From contig CAYPXZ010000041.1 of the NCBI GenBank assembly GCA_964414785.1, positions 1 to 33,243 of the forward strand: 33,243 bases of DNA, written 5' to 3'. Origin of the DNA: Palsa-1447 sp964414785 (GTDB taxonomy: Bacteria; Verrucomicrobiota; Verrucomicrobiia; Opitutales; Opitutaceae). This document shows positions 8,839-15,857 of this stretch, in pieces. A program made the position numbers and the translations under genes. The number at the start of each line of letters is the position of its first letter. Position 1 is the stretch's first letter. Below the pieces are notes generated by a model that did no database searches, had not been told where the DNA came from, and was given only the letters and a program-made list of their open reading frames with translations.

Positions 8839-9758
8839 TATAACTTCCTGATGGCCCGCAGCTTGGCTGACCTGCTACGCGGATTCGCATCGATCTCGTC
8901 CTCGGACGGGACGGCTGGGCGCCGGGTGAGGGCCTCGGCGCTACGCGTCCGCAGATCGTTGGGCAATGAGTCGTCGGCATTCTCCGCCTGTCCGCACATC
9001 CGGCGGAAAAACTGCTTCACCGGCCTGTCCTCGAGCGAATGGAAGCTGATTGCGCAGAGGACGCCGCAGGACTGCAGCCTCTCGAATGCGGCAGGAAGCG
9101 CGCGCTCAATCGCGCCGATCTCGTCATTTACGGCGATCCTGATTCCCTGGAACGCACGCGTGGCCGGGTGAATCCTCGACGCATGCCGGTCCCGCGCAGG
9201 GATGGCCTCGGTGATGAGGGCCGCAAGCGAGGCCGTCCTTCCCAGGGCGCCGGTGCCTCTCGCTCCCATGATCGCATGTACGACGCGCCGCCAGTGGGTT
9301 TCCTCGCCGAAGTCGCGGACGGCGCGGACAAGCATCTCCTCCGTCGCGGTCTCCAGCCAAAGCGCCGCGGGCACTCCCGACCGAGGGTCCATCCGCATGT
9401 CCGCAGGCGCGTCCGTGCGGAACGAGAAGCCCCGTTGGGGATCATCGAGCTGGAACGACGACAGGCCGAAGTCGAACAGGATGCCCTGGAAGCCCGAATC
9501 GGCGAAGGTGCTGAGCCGTCCAAAGTCCCGGTCGACAAGCGTGAACCTCCCGGGAAAGGAGGCCGAAAGTCCCTCGGCCCGCGCCGCCGCATCCGGATCG
9601 CGGTCAAGCGCCACGACCTGCACGTCCATAGCCGCCTCAAGGATGGCCCTCGAGTGCCCGCCGCCCCCAAAGGTGCAGTCGAGGTACCGGCCCCCAGCCA
9701 CCGGGGCAAGGAACCCCAGCACCTCTTTCAGGAGGACGGGCTTGTGGCCGGGGATCAT
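8838..9758 (-). CDS. rsmH: 16S rRNA (cytosine(1402)-N(4))-methyltransferase RsmH (MraW)
   Basis: A 306-residue SAM-dependent methyltransferase that modifies C1402 of 16S rRNA. It starts with the typical PGHKPVLLKEVL, followed by the SAM-binding motif YLDCTFGGGGHSRAIL (25-40). FDFGLSSFQLDDPQRGFSFR and ICAISFHSLEDRPVKQFFR, both strong RsmH signatures, follow in order. In-frame ATG codons also exist at 9794 and further upstream, but the codons between lack the GC-rich third positions of the gene and would overlap the preceding small ORF. The ATG at 9758 gives the normal family length. It ends in a TAATG overlap with the ftsL-like gene. Confidence 0.95.
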   Translation of the reverse strand: MIPGHKPVLLKEVLGFLAPVAGGRYLDCTFGGGGHSRAILEAAMDVQVVALDRDPDAAARAEGLSASFPGRFTLVDRDFGRLSTFADSGFQGILFDFGLSSFQLDDPQRGFSFRTDAPADMRMDPRSGVPAALWLETATEEMLVRAVRDFGEETHWRRVVHAIMGARGTGALGRTASLAALITEAIPARDRHASRIHPATRAFQGIRIAVNDEIGAIERALPAAFERLQSCGVLCAISFHSLEDRPVKQFFRRMCGQAENADDSLPNDLRTRSAEALTRRPAVPSEDEIDANPRSRSAKLRAIRKL

Positions 9759-9774
9759 GCTTTCGGCCGCGGAT

Positions 9775-9996
9775 TCAGGAAGTGCCAGTCGCATGAATGA
9801 GTGTCTTGCTGCGCTCCTGGCGCCGTCCCGCGACAAGCCGCAGGACAAGACCGTCACGAACCCGGGGGATGGCGCTGGAGTGGGCTACGGCGAAGTCGTT
9901 GGCGTCGATCCAGGCCGGAAAGGCGTGCGACACCGCGATGGAAGCCGCCTTGTTGATTAAAGCACGGGTCGATGAAATCTTTGAGGATTGGCTCAT
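9775..9996 (-). CDS. Small unknown protein between mraZ and rsmH
   Basis: A 73-codon frame whose ATG lies 2 bases after the mraZ TGA and whose stop lies 16 bases before the rsmH start, so it fills the space between the two. The product is basic overall, starts MSQSSKISSTRALINKAAS, has no hydrophobic membrane segment, and resembles nothing I recognise. The middle codons have GC-rich third positions like the neighbours; the first 15 codons do not. A weak GGAA lies about 8 bases before the ATG. The perfect fit between two conserved genes argues for a real, translationally coupled gene, but a chance frame cannot be excluded. Confidence 0.5.
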   Translation of the reverse strand: MSQSSKISSTRALINKAASIAVSHAFPAWIDANDFAVAHSSAIPRVRDGLVLRLVAGRRQERSKTLIHATGTS

Positions 9997-9998
9997 GG

Positions 9999-10451
9999 TC
10001 AGATTCCGAGGCGGCGCATGATGTCGCCGAAGTTCTCCCCGGAGGTGCGCGCCTCGACCTTCTGCCAACGGGAAGGTGAATAGATGTTGAACTTGGTGAG
10101 GGACCCCACGAGGACCGCGTCCTTCGCGATCCCCGCGTGCTCCAGCAAATCGGCCGTGAGGCCGACGCGCCCTTGTTTGTCGAAAGAGAAAGACTGGGTC
10201 TGGGCGAAGAACCGCGACGCGAAGTCCTGGCCCGCGCCGTCGCTCAACGCCATCTGCGCAATCTTTGCGTGAAGCTTCTCGACCTCCGACGGCGGCAGCA
10301 CGGCAACGTAGCCGTCAGGGTGTGGGGTCGCCAGGAAGGCGTCCCCGTCAGCATGCGCCGAGCGCCATGCCGAAGGGATTGTGACGCGACCCTTGTCGTC
10401 GAGGGTGTGCCTGAAAAGGCCCGTGAAAAATGCTTTGCCGGGATGCGCCAT
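9999..10451 (-). CDS. mraZ: Transcriptional regulator MraZ
   Basis: A 150-residue protein with two SpoVT-AbrB-type halves. Each half carries the conserved DxxGR element: LDDKGRVTIPSAW at about 17-29 and FDKQGRVGLTADL at about 90-102. MraZ forms ring-shaped multimers and binds repeated TGGG-type boxes upstream of its own gene, acting as repressor of the dcw operon in the bacteria studied. The matching boxes are present at 10476-10509. The ATG at 10451 was chosen because the frame upstream of it runs straight through those operator repeats and because it gives normal length. It is the first gene of the cluster. Confidence 0.95.
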   Translation of the reverse strand: MAHPGKAFFTGLFRHTLDDKGRVTIPSAWRSAHADGDAFLATPHPDGYVAVLPPSEVEKLHAKIAQMALSDGAGQDFASRFFAQTQSFSFDKQGRVGLTADLLEHAGIAKDAVLVGSLTKFNIYSPSRWQKVEARTSGENFGDIMRRLGI

Positions 10452-10475
10452 GGGGTAAGCGGTGTTGGTACCCGC

Positions 10476-10509
10476 CCCACAATACCCCATTTCAACCCAA
10501 TTTGACCCA
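10476..10509 (-). promoter_or_regulatory. MraZ operator: four TGGG boxes at 10-bp spacing
   Basis: Read on the minus strand, TGGG occurs at 10506-10509, 10496-10499, 10486-10489 and 10476-10479, with an exact 10-bp period. This places all boxes on one face of the helix. It matches the known MraZ recognition pattern of TGGGN boxes separated by 5 bases. The last box is 24 bases before the mraZ ATG. Autoregulation of the dcw operon by MraZ is the expected role. Confidence 0.85.
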
Positions 10510-10519
10510 CATGGGTCAA
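10502..10519. promoter_or_regulatory. Inverted repeat overlapping the distal MraZ box
   Basis: TTGACCCACATGGGTCAA is an inverted repeat with perfect 8-base arms (TTGACCCA/TGGGTCAA) around a CA centre. It contains the most distal MraZ box and a fifth TGGG in the opposite direction (10512-10515). TTGACC on the minus strand could also serve as a -35 element, but no convincing -10 was found at the right spacing. Whether this is a regulator site, part of the MraZ operator or a promoter element is open. Confidence 0.5.
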
Positions 10520-10730
10520 GCCAAGACTGCCCCTTGCCCCACCTTTTTTGGCGCCTGCCGGAGGTCTCCGGGACGGGATAACCATCCGTTGCCCGATCGG
10601 ATCCCTGAATTCGCCTCTATTCCTGCGTTGAAAGGCGGCGAGAACCGCGTCCGTCATCGTGCGGTTTCAAATTGCCAAAATTGGTTTTCTTAGGCCAATC
10701 GCCTCGGCCTGCCGATACGGCCACAGTTAG

Positions 10731-10745
10731 TCCCCTAACAGGGGA
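10731..10745 (-). terminator. Small hairpin after the GT2 gene, possible terminator
   Basis: TCCCCT and AGGGGA form a perfect 6-base stem with a 3-base loop, 24-38 bases downstream of the glycosyltransferase stop. There is no T-run, so this is weak. The rest of 10520-10768 holds no recognisable gene or RNA; the only other feature seen is an isolated T-run at 10553-10559. Confidence 0.25.
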
Positions 10746-10768
10746 ACGAACGCCCGGCGAATTGCTGC

Positions 10769-11797
10769 TCAGACAACCGCGCCGGATGTCGAGACCGGCT
10801 GGCGGGAACTGACGGAGGAGTCGGGTACCCTTTCGAACACGTACGGGCGCCGACCCATTCGGGATAAAATTTTCAGCGCCAGCCAGACCCACCCGCTCGG
10901 CATCGCCGCAAACGGAATTCGGCCCAGCGAAAGGCAGCGCCGAAGGACCTCTGGCCGATCGCTAAACCTCCCAGCATATCGGCGGGAGTTGCGGTAGGTG
11001 AAAAATCGCGCCAGCCAACGCCCGAACCGCGGGCTGTCGGGAAACTGCTCAGCGGCGATCCTGATGCGCAACAAATGGGTGAGTACCAACATCCTCTTCC
11101 AAATCCTCGCGGTCCACTGCGAGTGCGATATGCGGTAGAAAGCCGCCACCGTTCGCACGACCTTGATACGGCCTGCGCACCCAAGGCGGTACCAAAACTC
11201 ATAATCGGCAACGGGACCCCATTTCTCGTCGAATCCCCCGAGCTGCACCGCTACGTCCCTGCGGAAAAGCACGCCTGGAAACGGGGTCATCGAGCTCTTA
11301 AGGAAGTGCCGCACCAACTGGCTGCCGACGGGAGGGAGCGATTGCGGCGGCCGGACATGAGGGGCGACCTGCCCCCTGGAGGTCATGGTGCACACGGCCA
11401 CCGAATCGTCGCCCAGGTGCGGGAGCACGCATTCAAGGTACCAGGGGTAGAGCGCATCGTCGTCGTGCAGGACCATGACCCATTTGCCGCGGGCGACGGC
11501 GATGCATTGGTTCCAATTCCCAACAGCGCCAAGCGTCACCGTATTCTTGGAGTAGCGGAAGGTGTCGCTCGAATACCTCGCGACGACCTCACGAGCCTCA
11601 CCTGATTCGCCGTCGTCGCAGACGATCACCTCCAGCGGAATATTAACGGTCTGGGCGGCAATGCTCGAAAGCGCCTGCTCAAGGAATGCTGGACGGTTGA
11701 ACGCCGGCACGGCGATGGTGACCAAAGGGGCCTCGTTGCGCCACTGCGGCTCGGGCAACGGATGGGGAAACCAATTATCGCGGAGCGACGTCAGCAT
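10769..11797 (-). CDS. Family 2 (GT-A) glycosyltransferase
   Basis: A 342-residue enzyme with a GT2 fold at about 24-230. It opens with PLVTIAVPAFNRPAFLEQAL and the nucleotide-binding CDDG at 60-63, and carries the metal-binding HDDDA (111-115; the DxD motif) and GVLFRRDVAVQLGGFDEKWG, typical of the acceptor side. The WGPVADYEFWYRL segment holds the likely catalytic base region. No clear membrane helix is present, so it is a cytoplasmic enzyme transferring a sugar from a nucleotide donor, probably to a surface polysaccharide or O-antigen-like chain. The sugar and acceptor cannot be read from the sequence. It is transcribed away from the methyltransferase gene across a 170-bp divergent spacer that has AT-rich patches. 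Confidence 0.88.
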   Translation of the reverse strand: MLTSLRDNWFPHPLPEPQWRNEAPLVTIAVPAFNRPAFLEQALSSIAAQTVNIPLEVIVCDDGESGEAREVVARYSSDTFRYSKNTVTLGAVGNWNQCIAVARGKWVMVLHDDDALYPWYLECVLPHLGDDSVAVCTMTSRGQVAPHVRPPQSLPPVGSQLVRHFLKSSMTPFPGVLFRRDVAVQLGGFDEKWGPVADYEFWYRLGCAGRIKVVRTVAAFYRISHSQWTARIWKRMLVLTHLLRIRIAAEQFPDSPRFGRWLARFFTYRNSRRYAGRFSDRPEVLRRCLSLGRIPFAAMPSGWVWLALKILSRMGRRPYVFERVPDSSVSSRQPVSTSGAVV

Positions 11798-11967
11798 GGC
11801 GAATCGGCGTTAAAGACGAGGCCCCAGTGACTCGGTTTCCTGGATTAACCGGATTTAATGAGGCCGAAGAATCGGCTTCCCAGCCGCCCGGATAATGAAG
11901 CGCCGATTACCAAATTTTAATCTTTCCCCAATGAATCCTTTCGGGCCTTTGTGCGTCCGGCCCTCCC

Positions 11968-13719
11968 ATGCCCGTACCGGCCACGCACCCCAACGGAGCC
12001 TCCGCGCCGGCGCAGGGGAAATCGGGCTCACGCGTTGCGACATCGGCACAGCCCCTTGCGGAGCGGGTGGTCGGTTCGCTTGTGAAAGATGCCAATTCTG
12101 TCTGGCGGCTCCCAGGCCACGGAAAGTTTGACTACACCGACGGCGAGAGCCACGAGCAGTATCTGCGGGACGCCTTCCGAAAGGCCACCGACCTCAGCTC
12201 AAATTCCTACGAACTTGAGGGCTACATCAGGGACTGGGTAACCGAGTACCACCTTTCGCGAAAACGCTCGCAGCTGCTTCGCGGCTTCACCTTCGACGGG
12301 TCAGACAGGGTCCTTGAGGTGGGCTGCGGCTGCGGCGCGATCACCCGGTTTCTCGGCGAGACCTTTGACGACGTCGTAGCCATTGAGGGCAGCCTACCCC
12401 GTGCCACGCTGGCCAGGATGCGCACCAGGGACATGCCGAACGTATCCATCCTGAGCGCCCCGTTTCAGGACATAAAATTCGCCACCCGGTTCGACATCAT
12501 CTTCTGCGTGGGGGTCTTCGAATATTCGAAGATCTATGTCGGAGGCGATAATCCCCATGACGCTGTCCTACGCCACTTCTCGGAAATTTTGGCGCCGGGA
12601 GGGGCCGTTGTCCTCGCCATCGAAAACCAGTTCGGGCTGAAGTATTTCGCGTCGAGTGCGGAGGACCACAACAACATCATGTTCGACGGCCTGGAGGGTT
12701 ATCCCAGGCATGACCTCCACAGGACCTTTGGCTACAAGGACCTCAAGGACCGCCTTACAAGGCTTCTCGGCGGGGCCCGGTTCTATTTCCCCTATCCGGA
12801 CTACAAGCTGACATCGTGCGTGCTTTCCGAGGATGCGTTCGGCAGGTTCAACGCGGCGGAGATGATCGGCAACTTCGCCCCGCGCGACTATTCCAAGGCC
12901 CGCACGCCCGTGTTCGACCAGAGGCTCGTCCTCATGGAACTGGCGAAGAATGACATGCTTCACCTCTTCGCGAACTCATTCCTCGCGGTGGCTGGCGAGA
13001 ACGGCGCGGCCAAGGTGGGCTTCGACGGACTAGGGATATTGTTCAGCGACAGGCGCAGGAGGGAATTCGAGACCGAGACTAGGATAGTGCAGCGCGGGGA
13101 CGGAAGCGTCTGGGTGCGCAAACGGCGGACAGGCCAGGGCCAAGCAGGCGCGGGCGACATGAGCCTGGACGGCTACGAGGAGCGATGGATCGAGTCTGAA
13201 TCGATCCAGATGCAGGTGCTCAAGAAGGCCAAGCGGAGGAACATCGCATTTAGTGACCTCTTCGAGGCGTGCCAGGCATGGATGCGGAAGATCCGGTCGG
13301 TAGGCGTCATGAAGCACGGGAAAATGATGGTGGACGGGCGCTATGTGGACAGCACGTGGGCCAACTCCTTTATCGACCGCGGCGAATGCGTGTTCATCGA
13401 CAACGAATGGGCGTGGAAGGGCGAGATCAGGGCCAGTGTCCTCTTCCTGAGGAGCGCTTACTACCTGCTGAACGAACTCAAGGGGATGCGCGACCTGAAC
13501 TCGCAGCTGATGAAGGGCACCGTCAAATCACGGATCCGCAGAATCGGACAGGAGCTGGGCATCGAGACCGACGAGGATGACTGGAAGGAATTCTTGCGGT
13601 TGGAGTCCGAGTTTACCGGCGCCGTCGCCACCAGCAGGGGATCGCGTCTCAGGCGGCTCAAGAAGAAGATGGGGCGGGTGTTGCACCGCCTCTGGGCGTC
13701 CAGCGGCCGCGTGTACTAG
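11968..13719 (+). CDS. SAM methyltransferase fused to a putative phosphotransferase (kinase-like) domain
   Basis: A 583-residue two-domain protein. The N-terminal half is a class I methyltransferase, with motif I VLEVGCGCGAITRFLG at 115-130, an acidic E140 after strand 2, and FDIIFCVGVFEY near 175-186. From about 350 the sequence resembles kinase folds: VWVRKRR could hold the strand-3 lysine, and YVDSTWANSFIDRGECVFID (459-478) aligns with the phosphotransferase catalytic loop D-x4-N and the metal-binding ID, giving candidate residues D461, N466 and D478. The C-terminus is a basic amphipathic stretch (RLRRLKKKMGRVLHRLW). Known methyltransferase/kinase fusions of the WbdD type cap O-antigen chains. 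That role is an inference here, supported by glycosyltransferase neighbours. No ribosome site is obvious before the ATG. Confidence 0.8.
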   Translation: MPVPATHPNGASAPAQGKSGSRVATSAQPLAERVVGSLVKDANSVWRLPGHGKFDYTDGESHEQYLRDAFRKATDLSSNSYELEGYIRDWVTEYHLSRKRSQLLRGFTFDGSDRVLEVGCGCGAITRFLGETFDDVVAIEGSLPRATLARMRTRDMPNVSILSAPFQDIKFATRFDIIFCVGVFEYSKIYVGGDNPHDAVLRHFSEILAPGGAVVLAIENQFGLKYFASSAEDHNNIMFDGLEGYPRHDLHRTFGYKDLKDRLTRLLGGARFYFPYPDYKLTSCVLSEDAFGRFNAAEMIGNFAPRDYSKARTPVFDQRLVLMELAKNDMLHLFANSFLAVAGENGAAKVGFDGLGILFSDRRRREFETETRIVQRGDGSVWVRKRRTGQGQAGAGDMSLDGYEERWIESESIQMQVLKKAKRRNIAFSDLFEACQAWMRKIRSVGVMKHGKMMVDGRYVDSTWANSFIDRGECVFIDNEWAWKGEIRASVLFLRSAYYLLNELKGMRDLNSQLMKGTVKSRIRRIGQELGIETDEDDWKEFLRLESEFTGAVATSRGSRLRRLKKKMGRVLHRLWASSGRVY

Positions 13720-13735
13720 GGGGTGCCGCCCTCCG

Positions 13736-13754
13736 CCCTTTCCGCGGCGAAGGG
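13736..13754. terminator. Possible bidirectional hairpin between convergent genes
   Basis: In the 37-bp gap between the stops of the methyltransferase and the PMT_2-like gene, CCCTT and AAGGG can pair across a GC-rich loop. There is no T-run and the stem is short, so it is listed only as the best candidate in this convergent gap. Confidence 0.25.
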
Positions 13755-13756
13755 GT

Positions 13757-15313
13757 TCAATCAAACACCCGCATATCCTTCCATCCCTCGCGGAGGTCGA
13801 AGGTCAGGCCCCGGCAAAGATAGATGTCGAACCATTCGTCGCGACGGGAATAGGGGTTCTCGACACGCCCGACCGCCTCGACGCTCGCGAAGTGCTTCCG
13901 ATCGCCCGTGCCGTCCGAATTCAGGACGATCACGATCTCCCCCTTGTTTCCGCGCGGCCCCCAGTCCCAATAGCTGTCCCGGTTGCTGATGGCGCGGGGA
14001 AGTCCGTATTTGGGCCCAAAATAGTCGACGGCCGCGGCGTCGCCCCAGCTGTTCGCGAAGATCGCGGTCCGCTTCTGCTCGTCGGGAGACAGCGAGTGAT
14101 AAACGCGCGCCACCGCGCGCACCATGTCCTCCCAGCCGAATTCGTCTGCGAAGTACTGCGGCAGGGGCCCGTTCTCTTGGTGTTCAAACACCACGGGAGG
14201 GGAAAGGCACAGCCTGTCCTCATATCGAAGCAGCGCTGAAGGCGAAAGTATCGGAACAACGGTGGGCAACAGCACGATTCCGGATGCGGCGATGAGCACC
14301 AAATAGACCCTGCGAATCCATCTCCTGGCCAGGGCCTGCGTCAGCCGTTCCAGCGCGACCGCGCCCGCCGCAAACACGGTCGGATAGGCCGGCGTGACGT
14401 AGTAGTTCTTACCCTTCAGCGCGATGAAGGAGACAAGGACGACCAGGAACGCCCAGCCGAACACGCCGTATCGCCTGCGCTCGGCTCCAAAGAGCAGCCA
14501 AACAACCCCTCCAATCCAAAGCGGCGCGGTCAGGGGCTCCATGATGAGCATCTGATCCAGCACAAAGGCGATCGGCGCCCTGACCACGTCGCGATGGCTC
14601 CCGGCGACATGGTGCAGGTGCGCTAGAAACGGAAAGGCGTGCCGCAATTGCCACAGGAAATTGGGGAGCGCGATCGCGACGCAAGCGAGCACCCCGACCC
14701 ACAGCCGCCAGTCGGCGAGGTGCCGCCTCTGCCGGGTGAGCGCCAACCCGACCAGCACTCCGGCCCCAAGGAAGAGAATCGAGTATTTTGTCTCCAGCCC
14801 AAGTCCGGCCAGGACGCCGAATCCGATCCAATAGCGCCCGTCACCCGTATTGATCACGCGCAAGGCGCAGTACGTGCAGCCGAGCCAGATCAGCGGCTCG
14901 AAGGCATTCATCATCAGCCAGTGATCGAAGATGAGGTACATGGGCGCGACACAGACCGCCAACGCCGCCATGGCCTGCGCATACGCGCCACCTCCCATCT
15001 CGCGCACCACCCTTCCGGTGAGGAAGACGAGGGCCGCTCCCGCCAACGCCGGAAGAAGCCGCAATCCCAGGAGCGACTCGCCGAATAGGTGGCTCGCAAT
15101 CCATGTGATCACGATGCCGCCAGGCGGATGGCTGGTGTAGCCCCAATCGAGGTGCTGCGCGCAGGCGAGGCCGTACATCTCGTCGCGGAAGATCCCGTAC
15201 CGGCCCGCGGTCAGTAGATGCAAGAGGAGCTTGCCTGCGGCCAATCCCAACACGACGTGAGATCCGCCATTCGAATTCTTGCCTGATCGCCAATCCATTT
15301 CTTTGGGAGGCAT
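13757..15313 (-). CDS. PMT_2/GT39-like polyprenol-dependent membrane glycosyltransferase
   Basis: A protein of 518 residues with about ten hydrophobic helices over the first 370 residues and a soluble C-terminal domain. The N-terminal loop carries GRYGIFRDEMYGLACAQHL (acidic pair D44-E45) and then HPPG at 62-65, the pattern of the ArnT/PMT_2 (GT-C) family, which moves a sugar from a polyprenyl-phosphate donor on the outer face of the inner membrane. The acceptor could be lipid A, a glycan or a protein. The C-terminal part has a Trp/Tyr-rich motif (NRDSYWDWGPRGNKG), probably periplasmic. The ATG at 15313 is chosen; the in-frame extension to 15400 lacks hydrophobic or coding character. It converges on the methyltransferase gene. 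Confidence 0.85.
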   Translation of the reverse strand: MPPKEMDWRSGKNSNGGSHVVLGLAAGKLLLHLLTAGRYGIFRDEMYGLACAQHLDWGYTSHPPGGIVITWIASHLFGESLLGLRLLPALAGAALVFLTGRVVREMGGGAYAQAMAALAVCVAPMYLIFDHWLMMNAFEPLIWLGCTYCALRVINTGDGRYWIGFGVLAGLGLETKYSILFLGAGVLVGLALTRQRRHLADWRLWVGVLACVAIALPNFLWQLRHAFPFLAHLHHVAGSHRDVVRAPIAFVLDQMLIMEPLTAPLWIGGVVWLLFGAERRRYGVFGWAFLVVLVSFIALKGKNYYVTPAYPTVFAAGAVALERLTQALARRWIRRVYLVLIAASGIVLLPTVVPILSPSALLRYEDRLCLSPPVVFEHQENGPLPQYFADEFGWEDMVRAVARVYHSLSPDEQKRTAIFANSWGDAAAVDYFGPKYGLPRAISNRDSYWDWGPRGNKGEIVIVLNSDGTGDRKHFASVEAVGRVENPYSRRDEWFDIYLCRGLTFDLREGWKDMRVFD

Positions 15314-15731
15314 GGGAATAATGCGGGTAGACCGAGGATTATAGGACCCAAAACCCAAGTGCGACGCGAAATTCCTGTGACCTTGTTTTGCTGCGACCAC
15401 ACGGCACTAAGTACCTCTCCCGGGCGAGAGATCCCACGGCACCCCGAACCTCCTTTAACGCGGTTTTGGGAGGATTGGGCAATCCGAGCTGCATTTCATT
15501 CACGGCCGTCACTGTAAAACATATGCCGGTCAAATGCGCCGTTCGGGGCCAAAATCGACGGCCGCAATCGGATTCCGAACCACCCGTTCGCGACAACGCG
15601 CGGGACTTCTCCCCTCTCGGTGGGGCCTCACTCGACACTCGGCGTGCGCGACTCGGCCGAAGGCGTCGATCGACGAGCTTTATCATGTAGATTCGCGCAG
15701 GGAATACCGTAGCACCGAGCATTAAATCCAC
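15314..15731. other. Non-coding stretch upstream of the PMT_2-like gene and amtB
   Basis: About 400 bases with no convincing gene. Short frames are present, but their products are Arg-rich and resemble nothing. A small inverted repeat (CTCTC...GAGAG) lies near 15415-15430. The region probably holds the promoter of the PMT_2-like gene, which I cannot place. Composition turns AT-rich from about 15720 onward, where the amtB control region begins. Confidence 0.5.
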
Positions 15732-15744
15732 ATGAGATTCTCAT
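15732..15744. promoter_or_regulatory. Perfect inverted repeat upstream of the sigma-54 element
   Basis: ATGAGA-T-TCTCAT is a perfect 6-base inverted repeat in an AT-rich patch, about 32 bases upstream of the -24 element. TGATATCA follows at 15755-15762. Either could be a binding site for a transcription factor. It does not match the NtrC consensus, so the binding protein is unknown. Confidence 0.35.
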
Positions 15745-15775
15745 ATAATCACTTTGATATCATATGAATACGGGA

Positions 15776-15791
15776 TGGCACCGACCGTGCT
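15776..15791 (+). promoter_or_regulatory. Sigma-54 (RpoN) -24/-12 promoter for amtB
   Basis: TGGCACCGACCGTGCT fits the sigma-54 consensus TGGCAC-N5-TTGCW with one mismatch. The invariant GG (15777-15778) and GC (15789-15790) are exactly 10 bases apart, as required. Transcription would start near 15802, about 55 bases before the amtB ATG. RpoN control of ammonium transporters through nitrogen status is established in other bacteria, so the position supports the call. Confidence 0.7.
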
Positions 15792-15857
15792 GAAAGGCAG
15801 TGGGGCTCGGCAGCCAGCCGATCATCCGATTCACGATGAACCCTGACAGCAAAAAAC

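Noticed and set aside
10476..10509. Periodic TGGG repeats as a CRISPR-like or microsatellite array
   Set aside because: The unit is only 4 conserved bases at a 10-bp period directly upstream of mraZ, which fits the MraZ operator.
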